From Spirochaetaceae bacterium (lineage in GTDB: Bacteria; Spirochaetota; Spirochaetia; Treponematales; Treponemataceae), in contig JAITMZ010000116.1 of the NCBI GenBank assembly GCA_031290725.1, forward strand, positions 1 to 9,752: a stretch of DNA of 9,752 nt, in the 5' to 3' direction. Below the pieces are notes generated by a model that was not told where the DNA came from, did no database searches, and saw only the letters and a program-made list of their open reading frames with translations. The position numbers and the translations under genes are program-made. Below, piece by piece: positions 1 through 5,618 of the stretch; positions within the stretch are counted from its first letter, which is position 1; every line of letters begins with the position of its first letter.

Positions 1-123
1 CGAGCGAAGCGAAGTGAAGCCGTTCAGCGCCCCTTCCCCCGCGGGAGGGGCGACGCCCCCCCGCCCGCATCCCTAAACCACCGTGCAGCGCTTATAGGGG
101 GCGCGGAACCCCAGGCGCACGAC
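1..123. other. Non-coding leader region with pentamer repeats and a GC hairpin
   Basis: No reading frame here looks like a gene. The first 20 bases hold near-tandem pentamers (GCGAA, GCGAA, GTGAA). A G+C-rich inverted repeat follows: CGCCCC (28-33), TT, CCC (36-38), a 4-nt loop, GGG (43-45), A, GGGGCG (47-52). It has no T-run after it in the plus direction, so it is not a textbook intrinsic terminator. A C7 tract lies at 56-62. The end of the upstream gene is outside the window, so the hairpin may belong to its 3' end. I recognise nothing else. Confidence 0.5.
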
Positions 124-152
124 TTGCGCTTTTTTACCTCTTGTGGTACACT
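124..152 (+). promoter_or_regulatory. Promoter of the lepB operon, close to the start codon
   Basis: A -35-like TTGCGC (124-129) is followed after exactly 17 nt by a -10-like TACACT (147-152). Only 9 nt separate the -10 from the lepB ATG at 162, so the predicted transcript start is about 159 and the 5' leader at most a few nucleotides. There is no Shine-Dalgarno sequence before the ATG. The -35 matches the consensus at only three positions. Support comes from the same two-part sequence recurring before the TSCPD gene. The alternative -10 TATACA (152-157) has poor spacing. Confidence 0.55.
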
Positions 153-161
153 ATACAGATT

Positions 162-1970
162 ATGTCTAAACGACTCCGCCTGTTTGTTTTTATCTGCTTG
201 GCAGCCGGCGCGCTGTTTTCGTTATTTTCTCTGGTGTTCCGGCGGGATATTGCCTTGGCAGCGTTTCCCCTGGCCTTGATCATAAGCGCGGTCACCGGCT
301 GGGTGTCTTTCCGGCTGCTTCTACCGGGTGCCCATACCGGGGTATTGCCGGCGATGCGGAAATTGTACCAATACCTTCCATACATATTGCTGATCGCCTT
401 TGTGGTACGCCGGGCAGGGGCACAGGGCACTCCCCATTGGCTGGACGTGGTGCAGGTGCTGCTGTGGGCGGCGGTGTTCGTCACTGCGGCCATGGTGCTG
501 TACGAGCTTCACGGCCGGCGCCTTCCGGCGGACAACCCCGACCCGAAGAATTTGCGGAGCGACGGTGCGGTCCAAGTGCGGCGGCTCCCCTGGTTACTCC
601 GGGAAATCCTGGAGTGGACCGACGCGCTGGTACAGGCTATCTTCGCGGTCACGCTGATTCACCTCTTCATCGTCCAACTCTACGAGATTCCTTCGGAGTC
701 AATGGTGAAGGAATTTTTGGTACGGGACCGGGTGGTGGTGCTCAAGACGCCCTCGGGATCCCGGTTCCCCCTCACCGGCGTGGGGCTGCCGGCATTCCGC
801 ACCTACCGGCGGGGGGACATCGTGGTGTTCAAAAACCCCCATTACTCCCAGGATCGGAAGTCGGAGGTGAAAACCTTTGTATCCCAGATCGTGTTCATGC
901 TCACCTTCACCAAGGTGAACCTGAATGTGGACGACGAAGGCAACATCAAAGCTGATCCGTTGGTGAAGCGGGTCACAGGGTTGCCGGGGGAACAGTTGAT
1001 GATGCAGGACGGGATTCTCTACAGCCGCCGGGAGGGTCAGGGGCACTTCGCGCCGGTCACTGCGGATGCGGCGTGGGCGGAATGGAATCTGGCGGCCCTG
1101 GGGGAGGGGATTCGACGGGAGATTTTGTCCGTCCCCCTGACTGCGGAGCAATACCGGGCCATGATCGACTGCGAAAATGAGCGGAACCGGCTGTCCTGGA
1201 TGCAAAGCCGTATCGAGGCGGAGAGTTTTGTCCGGCGGTTCAACGCATTGCACCGGCGCTTTGGAGGAAACCGGACTGCGCAATCCGGAGACTCCCCTCC
1301 CCTTTCGTACAAGGAACTCTTTGAATACGAGCTATTCAGCAGCAACGATGCCCTCACTCTGCGGCTGCTCCAGTCGCCGGAGGGTGCCCGGTGGTTCGGC
1401 GACTTTATGACCCGCTGGATTCAGGCGGTGCCCGGACATCTGCTCGCCGGCGCCCAGGAGCCCCCGGAAGCGGCCCGGACCGGCGATTTGGTGGGGGGCG
1501 ATCTGTACAGCGACGCCAATTTTCGGTTGAACGTGATGATCAAGCTGGCTGTGGGGGGGCTCATGGTGCGGAATGCGGAATTAATGGAAGAAAAACGCAC
1601 CCTGGCGGAACGGAACAGCGACGCCATGCTCCGCTCTTTGTTCAGCCGGGCGGAGATGCTGAACAACTACGCCTTTTTGCTGGATCGGCGCAATATGCCC
1701 GTGTTCCCCCCCAACGAAAGCGGAGGCCGGGCGCAATACATCCCGGAAAACGAGTTTTTTATGATGGGGGACAATCGTTTCAATTCCCTGGACATGCGCC
1801 ATTCCTACGATAATGTCCTGGCACCCCTGACCGGACTGGACCCGCTGTCAGTACGGTATTATTCCAACATCCTCCCCCAATCGGTACCGGCCCGGGACAT
1901 CCTGGGATCGCCGGTGCTGCGGATTTGGCCATTCAGAAGATTCGGCGTGCTGGGGGGGCCCCATGACTGA
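162..1970 (+). CDS. lepB: Signal peptidase I, unusually large (602 aa)
   Basis: Type I signal peptidase (family S26), the membrane protease that cleaves signal peptides from exported proteins. Four or more hydrophobic segments come first (about residues 5-26, 30-54, 71-82 and 96-115). A further membrane helix at about 156-173 leads into the catalytic motif IPSESM, with the nucleophile Ser180. The RGDIVVFKNP box is at 217-226. The general-base Lys269 lies in VKRVTGLPGE (268-277), and the GDNRFNSLDMR box at 536-546. Family members are usually about 180-330 residues. This one is longer because of the multi-pass N-terminus and a segment of about 250 residues between the Lys box and the GDNR box. 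That segment is rich in Arg, Glu and Leu, looks helical, and I do not recognise it. ATG at 162 is preferred to a TTG at 141 because the TTG lies inside the predicted promoter. The last 8 nt overlap pepT. The catalytic assignment is firm; the role of the insert is unknown. Confidence 0.93.
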   Translation: MSKRLRLFVFICLAAGALFSLFSLVFRRDIALAAFPLALIISAVTGWVSFRLLLPGAHTGVLPAMRKLYQYLPYILLIAFVVRRAGAQGTPHWLDVVQVLLWAAVFVTAAMVLYELHGRRLPADNPDPKNLRSDGAVQVRRLPWLLREILEWTDALVQAIFAVTLIHLFIVQLYEIPSESMVKEFLVRDRVVVLKTPSGSRFPLTGVGLPAFRTYRRGDIVVFKNPHYSQDRKSEVKTFVSQIVFMLTFTKVNLNVDDEGNIKADPLVKRVTGLPGEQLMMQDGILYSRREGQGHFAPVTADAAWAEWNLAALGEGIRREILSVPLTAEQYRAMIDCENERNRLSWMQSRIEAESFVRRFNALHRRFGGNRTAQSGDSPPLSYKELFEYELFSSNDALTLRLLQSPEGARWFGDFMTRWIQAVPGHLLAGAQEPPEAARTGDLVGGDLYSDANFRLNVMIKLAVGGLMVRNAELMEEKRTLAERNSDAMLRSLFSRAEMLNNYAFLLDRRNMPVFPPNESGGRAQYIPENEFFMMGDNRFNSLDMRHSYDNVLAPLTGLDPLSVRYYSNILPQSVPARDILGSPVLRIWPFRRFGVLGGPHD

Positions 1971-3225
1971 CCTGGCACGGCAATTTCGCCGGAATTTGCT
2001 GGAGCGCTTTCTGCGCTATGCCGGGGTGCGTACCACCAGCGACACGGTCCGCGCCGACAAAGGCATTGTGCCTTCATCCCCGGGGGAGCTGGAACTGGCG
2101 GAGATCATTGCGGAGGAATTGCGCGCCCTGGGAATCGCCGAGGTGGCGGTCACCACCCACGGCTACCTGTGCGCCCGGATTCCCGCCGGCCCCGGGTGCG
2201 CCTGCGGGCCGCCGGTGTGTCTGCTGGCCCACCTGGACACGGTGGAGACCGTGAGCGGCGCCGACGTGCGGCCCTGCGTGTTCGAAGGATACGACGGCAC
2301 GGCCATCACCCTGGAGGGAGGCGCGGCGTTGGACCCGGCAGCGGATGCGGAACTGGCAGCGGCAAAGGGCGAGACGATTATCACCTCCGACGGGCGCACC
2401 CTTCTGGGAGCGGACGACAAGGCCGGGGTGGCGGAGATCGTGACCCTGATGGAAATCCTGCTGGCCCACCGGGAAATCCCACATGGGGAAATCGAAATCA
2501 TCCTGTCACCGGACGAAGAGACGGGTCACGGCATGGATTTTGTACCCACCCAATGGATGCACTCCCGGCATTGCCTCACCCTGGACGGTTCGGGCCTGGG
2601 GGAAATCGAATGTGAATGTTTCAACGCCTGGAAAAGCCGGGTGGTCTTCACCGGAGTGGCCCGGCACACCGGCACCGCCCGGCCAGCTATGGTGAACGCC
2701 GTGTCCCTGGCCGCAGACTTTGTATCCCTGCTGCCCCGCCACGAAAGCCCGGAAACCACCGACGGCCGCCAGGGGTTTTATGCCCCCCACCGGGTTTCCG
2801 GCACCATGGAGGATGCCGAGGTGACCGTGCTGCTTCGGGACTTCGATGCCGCCGCCATGGAAAAGCGCCTTAAAATCGTGGAGCAGCTCGCCCAGGCTGT
2901 GATTGCAGGGCATACCGGGAGCACGGTGACGGTGACCCACACCAGACAGTACGTGAACATGCGGGAAAGCCTGGAAAAACAGCCCGTTCTTTTGAACTGT
3001 CTGGTACGGGCGGCCAAATCCCTGGGGGTCACGCCGGTGTTCAAGCCCATTCGCGGGGGTACCGACGGGTCCCGTCTCACAGAGATGGGCTATCCCACCC
3101 CGAACATGTGGACCGGGGGGCACAATTTTCACTCCCCCACCGAGTGGGCGTCCTTGGATCAGATGGAAAAAGCCCTTGCGGTTTTAATCGAATTTGTGGT
3201 ACAATTTGCCTATGAAAACATATAA
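1963..3225 (+). CDS. pepT: Peptidase T (tripeptide aminopeptidase)
   Basis: Cytoplasmic dizinc exopeptidase of family M20B that removes the N-terminal residue from tripeptides. At 420 residues it is close to the usual length of about 410. Visible metal and catalytic signatures are AHLDT (His90, Asp92), LLGADDKAG (bridging Asp151), SPDEETGHG (catalytic Glu185, metal ligand Glu186), TLDGSGLGE (Asp208), and GGHNFHSPTEW near the C-terminus (His390). The lid/dimerisation part carries ARHTGTARPAMVNA and ESPETTDGRQGFY, both typical of PepT rather than other M20 peptidases. The ATG overlaps the lepB stop by 8 nt (ATGACTGA). It has no clear Shine-Dalgarno apart from a G7 run (1952-1958), so translational coupling is likely. 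The gene overlaps the next one by 14 nt. All key residues are present, so activity is expected. Confidence 0.96.
   Translation: MTDLARQFRRNLLERFLRYAGVRTTSDTVRADKGIVPSSPGELELAEIIAEELRALGIAEVAVTTHGYLCARIPAGPGCACGPPVCLLAHLDTVETVSGADVRPCVFEGYDGTAITLEGGAALDPAADAELAAAKGETIITSDGRTLLGADDKAGVAEIVTLMEILLAHREIPHGEIEIILSPDEETGHGMDFVPTQWMHSRHCLTLDGSGLGEIECECFNAWKSRVVFTGVARHTGTARPAMVNAVSLAADFVSLLPRHESPETTDGRQGFYAPHRVSGTMEDAEVTVLLRDFDAAAMEKRLKIVEQLAQAVIAGHTGSTVTVTHTRQYVNMRESLEKQPVLLNCLVRAAKSLGVTPVFKPIRGGTDGSRLTEMGYPTPNMWTGGHNFHSPTEWASLDQMEKALAVLIEFVVQFAYENI
3176..3205 (+). promoter_or_regulatory. Internal promoter inside the pepT 3' end, before the TSCPD gene
   Basis: TTGCGG (3176-3181) and, after 18 nt, TACAAT (3200-3205), which is 5/6 to the -10 consensus. 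The TSCPD ATG (3212) begins 6 nt after the -10, so +1 would fall on the A of ATG. The 10-mer TTGTGGTACA (3194-3203) is identical to the one in the lepB promoter (141-150), and both sites have CTTGCG followed by a T-run upstream. This suggests a real promoter rather than chance, although it lies within coding sequence. It would allow the TSCPD gene and murA to be expressed apart from lepB-pepT. Confidence 0.45.
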
Positions 3226-3475
3226 AATGCGGGGCACCTGCGCCACGTCGGTGTCCTTCGAGTTAATCAACGGTAAAATACACAAGCCCCTGTTCACCAA
3301 CGGCTGCGGAGGCAACCTGCGGGCGGTATGCGCCTTGATCGAAGGCCGGGACGCCCGTGAAGTGATTGGGATGCTCAAGGGCACTCCCTGCGGGATGAAA
3401 CCCACCAGCTGTCCGGACCAATTGGCCCGGGCGCTGGAAAAGGCGATTGTGGAAAATGAGGCGGACCATGGGTGA
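3212..3475 (+). CDS. TSCPD-domain four-cysteine small protein (TIGR03905-like)
   Basis: An 87-residue cytoplasmic protein with no signal peptide or membrane segment. It matches the family named for its TSCPD motif: GTC near the start (Cys10), FTNGCGGNL (Cys32), LKGTPCG (Cys60) and PTSCPDQLARAL (Cys67). These four cysteines, spaced as in the TIGR03905 family, suggest metal or cofactor binding, but the biochemical function is unknown. A related domain sits at the C-terminus of some B12-dependent ribonucleotide reductases; that link is family knowledge and not shown here. ATG 3212 is chosen over an in-frame TTG at 3194, because the family starts close to this Met and the TTG lies in the predicted -10 region. 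There is no Shine-Dalgarno. It overlaps pepT by 14 nt and murA by 8 nt, so it is co-expressed with murA. Confidence 0.88.
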   Translation: MKTYKMRGTCATSVSFELINGKIHKPLFTNGCGGNLRAVCALIEGRDAREVIGMLKGTPCGMKPTSCPDQLARALEKAIVENEADHG

Positions 3476-4763
3476 ATACCATATCCAGGGGGGGGTCCCC
3501 ATACAGGGAATGATAAAAGCCTGTGGCAACAAAAATGCCGCCCTCCCGTGCATCGCCGCGGCGCTCCTGACCGGCGATCCCGTAGTGCTGCGGAATGTGC
3601 CCCAGATCGAGGACACCGCAGTAATGTTTGAAATCCTCCGCTCCCTGGGGGTGACCGTGGAACAACTGGAGGAAAACGCCTGGAAAATCATCGCCTCAGG
3701 ACAGATTCGATCCACCATCTCCCCGGAATTGTCGGACAGGATCCGCGCGTCGATTTTGTTCGCCGGGCCTTTGCTGGCGCGGACCAGCTCGGTGCTGCTG
3801 CCCCCTCCCGGCGGCGACGTAATCGGCAGGCGCAGGCTGGATACCCACTTCCTGGCATTGCAGGACCTGGGCGCCCGGATCGCCATCGGCAAGCACTTTG
3901 ACCTGCGGGCCAATAAGCTCATCGGCGCGGACATATTCTTGGACGAAGCGTCGGTGACCGCCACGGAAAACGCCGTGATGGCCGCAACCTTGGCGGAAGG
4001 CGAAACCGTCATCTCCAACGCCGCCAGCGAACCCCACGTGCAGGACCTATGCGGCATGCTCAACGCCATGGGAGCGCGAATCTCCGGTGCGGGCAGCAAT
4101 ATCCTCACCATCCGGGGCGTGCGGGAACTCCATGGAGTTGACTGGACCATCGGCCCGGATTACATGGAGATCGGCTCATTTATCGGTCTTGCGGCTGCCA
4201 CCGGTGGTTCCATCGCCATCCAGGGGGTGAATGCCCGGGATATGCGGCCCATCCAACTGCCCTTCAGTAAACTGGGGATTCGCTGGACCATCAGTGACGG
4301 CCCCCCCGGCACGGGAAGCACCCTTTCGGTGCCCGTGCAGAAGTCGCCCAAGGTGAACAATGACCTGGGCGGCATGATACCCAAAATCGACGATGCCCCC
4401 TGGCCGGGTTTCCCGCCGGACCTGATCAGCATCATGACCGTGGTGGCCACCCAAGTGCGGGGCACGGTGCTGATCCACGAAAAGATGTTCGAGTCCCGCA
4501 TGTTCTTTGTGGACGGCTTGTCCAGAATGGGCGCCCGAATCGTCCTGTGCGACCCTCACCGGGCGGTGATAATCGGTCCGGCCATGCTCCACGGGGATCA
4601 CCTGGTGTCGCCGGACGTGCGCGCCGGGATGGCCCTGGTGATTGCGGCCTGCGCTGCCCGTGGGGAAAGCGTGATCAGCAACATCTACCAGGTGGAACGG
4701 GGCTACGAGCATCTCACCGAGCGGCTGCAAAACCTGGGGATACGCATCCGGCGGGTGGAGTAA
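3468..4763 (+). CDS. murA: UDP-GlcNAc 1-carboxyvinyltransferase, Asp-type active site
   Basis: Transfers enolpyruvate from PEP to UDP-N-acetylglucosamine, the first committed step of peptidoglycan synthesis, in the cytoplasm. The 431 residues fit the family. The substrate-binding NKNAALP motif holds Lys22 and Asn23. The active-site loop reads PPPGGDVIGRRR, with Asp117 (codon 3816-3818) where E. coli has Cys115. Other conserved parts are Arg93 in RIRAS, Arg122, WPGFPPD with the catalytic Asp, FESRMF, DVRAG and the C-terminal ERGYEHL. An Asp here is known from mycobacterial, chlamydial and Borrelia MurA and makes the enzyme insensitive to fosfomycin. ATG 3468 is preferred to ATG 3456 or TTG 3447, because a GAGG (3458-3461) sits 6 nt before it and MGEYHIQGG aligns with the family start. 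The start overlaps the TSCPD stop by 8 nt (ATGGGTGA). A G8 tract lies at codons 7-10. Confidence 0.95.
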   Translation: MGEYHIQGGVPIQGMIKACGNKNAALPCIAAALLTGDPVVLRNVPQIEDTAVMFEILRSLGVTVEQLEENAWKIIASGQIRSTISPELSDRIRASILFAGPLLARTSSVLLPPPGGDVIGRRRLDTHFLALQDLGARIAIGKHFDLRANKLIGADIFLDEASVTATENAVMAATLAEGETVISNAASEPHVQDLCGMLNAMGARISGAGSNILTIRGVRELHGVDWTIGPDYMEIGSFIGLAAATGGSIAIQGVNARDMRPIQLPFSKLGIRWTISDGPPGTGSTLSVPVQKSPKVNNDLGGMIPKIDDAPWPGFPPDLISIMTVVATQVRGTVLIHEKMFESRMFFVDGLSRMGARIVLCDPHRAVIIGPAMLHGDHLVSPDVRAGMALVIAACAARGESVISNIYQVERGYEHLTERLQNLGIRIRRVE

Positions 4764-4766
4764 TAA

Positions 4767-4813
4767 TTTTTCAGTAAAGGGACACACTGAAAAACGAGAA
4801 ACCAGCGTGTCCC
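4767..4813 (+). other. Predicted H-type pseudoknot just after murA
   Basis: Two perfect inverted repeats interlock. Stem 1 is TTTTTCAGT (4767-4775) with ACTGAAAAA (4786-4794), 9 bp around a 10-nt loop. The loop contains GGGACAC (4779-4785), perfectly complementary to GTGTCCC (4807-4813), 7 bp. Loop lengths of 3, 0 and 12 nt suit a coaxial H-type pseudoknot. The arrangement also folds on the opposite strand. It begins 4 nt after the murA stop and could act in 3' end formation, mRNA stability or as a dispersed repeat. The pairing is seen directly; the function is unknown. Confidence 0.5.
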
Positions 4814-4820
4814 AAGACGC

Positions 4821-4835
4821 CCGGCAACAAGCCGG
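4821..4835. other. Small GC hairpin in the murA/ruvA convergent spacer
   Basis: CCGGC (4821-4825), loop AACAA, GCCGG (4831-4835): a perfect 5-bp GC stem. No T-run follows on either strand. It may be part of the structured 3' region shared by murA and ruvA. Confidence 0.4.
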
Positions 4836-4848
4836 AAGACCGTGCGAA

Positions 4849-4885
4849 GCGCATCTGAAAAACTAACCGGGGTTTTTAGATGTGC
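4849..4885. terminator. Long imperfect inverted repeat between convergent murA and ruvA; possible bidirectional terminator
   Basis: The arm at 4849-4863 pairs with 4872-4885. There are 14 base pairs, one of them G-T, with one bulged G (4857) and an 8-nt loop. The inner half is AAAAAC against GTTTTT, so a U-run forms part of the stem on either strand. Its place between two converging genes fits a bidirectional terminator. A U-tract following a GC stem is lacking, so the call is tentative. The 9-mer CTGAAAAAC here (4855-4863) also occurs at 4787-4795 in the pseudoknot. Confidence 0.35.
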
Positions 4886-4908
4886 CCAGTTGTCTCCGGG
4901 CGGCGGCG

Positions 4909-5559
4909 CTACGGGTAGGCGCGGAATCCCGGACGCGCCAGCTCCACAATCCCCCGGCGAAGCAAAATCTCCTCCTGGGCGCTTTTTGCCAGTCCCCCCC
5001 AGTGCGCGTCCTGGGCCAGGTCGGCGGTGAGGCGTATCACCGCAGCCTCGGCATCCCGCTTGTCGTAGCCCATGTTCGACAGGGCGACGATCACGTCCTG
5101 CCAGGGCTGGGCAGCGGGATTGCCGGTGCCGGTCTGGGGTGCCCACGGGGATGAGCCGAAACTCAGTTTTCCCTTCAGGGCCAGCATCATCCTCTGGGCG
5201 GTTTTTTTGCCGATCCCCGGCACGGTTTCCAGGCGGGTCAAATCCTCGTTTTCCAGGGCATTTTCAAGCTGCTCCGCCGCGATGGACGACATAATCTTCA
5301 GTGCCCCCTTGGCACCGATTCCCTCCACCTTAAGGAGGTCCCAAAAAAGCGACCGTTCCCGCACCGACGCGAACCCGAAGAGGGCCATGGTGTCCTCCCG
5401 GTGATACAGCCAGGTATAAACCCGGGCGCTTTCTCCCAGGCGCGGGAGCTGATTCAGCGTGGTGTCGCTCACGGCGATTTCCCACTCGATGCCCTGGGTT
5501 TCAAGGTACACCAGACGGGGCTGTTTGCCGGTAATAGTACCGGAAAGACTGTTAAACAT
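4909..5559 (-). CDS. ruvA: Holliday junction branch migration protein RuvA
   Basis: RuvA binds Holliday junctions as a tetramer or double tetramer and loads the RuvB motor for branch migration in recombination repair. The 216 residues compare with about 200 in E. coli. Domain I (about 1-65) is the OB fold, starting MFNSLSGTITG. Domain II holds two helix-hairpin-helix motifs, LLKVEGIGAKGALKI (75-89) and LETVPGIGKKTAQRM (110-124). A Pro/Gly/Ser-rich linker (about 133-152) leads to domain III, the RuvB-binding part, with DVIVALSNMGYDKRDAEAAV (155-174). A C-terminal tail of about 20 residues ends GFRAYP. The gene stands alone: neither ruvB nor ruvC is next to it in the window, although ruvAB is often an operon. 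It is divergent from proS and convergent with murA. The ATG lies 5 nt after its predicted -10, with no Shine-Dalgarno. Confidence 0.95.
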   Translation of the reverse strand: MFNSLSGTITGKQPRLVYLETQGIEWEIAVSDTTLNQLPRLGESARVYTWLYHREDTMALFGFASVRERSLFWDLLKVEGIGAKGALKIMSSIAAEQLENALENEDLTRLETVPGIGKKTAQRMMLALKGKLSFGSSPWAPQTGTGNPAAQPWQDVIVALSNMGYDKRDAEAAVIRLTADLAQDAHWGGLAKSAQEEILLRRGIVELARPGFRAYP

Positions 5560-5564
5560 ACCCC

Positions 5565-5593
5565 AGTATACCCCAAATCGTCCTTGACATCAA
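5565..5593 (-). promoter_or_regulatory. ruvA promoter (leaderless type)
   Basis: Read on the minus strand: -35 TTGATG (plus 5588-5593), 17-nt spacer, -10 TATACT (plus 5565-5570), then only 5 nt to the ruvA ATG (first base at 5559). The predicted start of transcription is at or next to the start codon. The -35 overlaps that of the divergent proS promoter by 2 nt. Confidence 0.7.
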
Positions 5594-5612
5594 GGGGGAG
5601 TTATACTATACT
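5584..5612 (+). promoter_or_regulatory. proS promoter (leaderless type)
   Basis: A perfect -35 TTGACA (5584-5589), exactly 17 nt, then TATACT (5607-5612). Six nucleotides follow before the proS ATG (5619), which places +1 on the A of ATG. The -10 is the middle of a pentamer run TATAC, TATAC, TATAG (5602-5616). A T-box leader, sometimes found before aminoacyl-tRNA synthetase genes, is excluded: there is no room for one. Confidence 0.8.
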
Positions 5613-5618
5613 ATAGGC

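Noticed and set aside
141..161. TTG at 141 as the start of lepB
   Set aside because: It lies in the predicted -10 region and has no ribosome binding site; ATG 162 fits better.
437..955. 172-codon open frame within lepB on the plus strand
   Set aside because: Gly/Arg/Pro-rich frame-shifted shadow of the lepB coding sequence.
3263..4150. 295-codon open frame on the minus strand, antisense to the TSCPD gene and murA
   Set aside because: Ser/Pro/Met-rich product without motifs, opposite two well-supported genes, and no promoter or Shine-Dalgarno found.
4703..5146. 147-codon open frame on the minus strand across the murA 3' end, the spacer and ruvA
   Set aside because: It overlaps ruvA on the same strand in another frame and runs through the inverted repeats of the spacer; no domain seen.
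5560..5618. T-box or other leader riboswitch controlling proS
   Set aside because: The 59-bp spacer is filled by two promoters and the predicted proS transcript has no leader.
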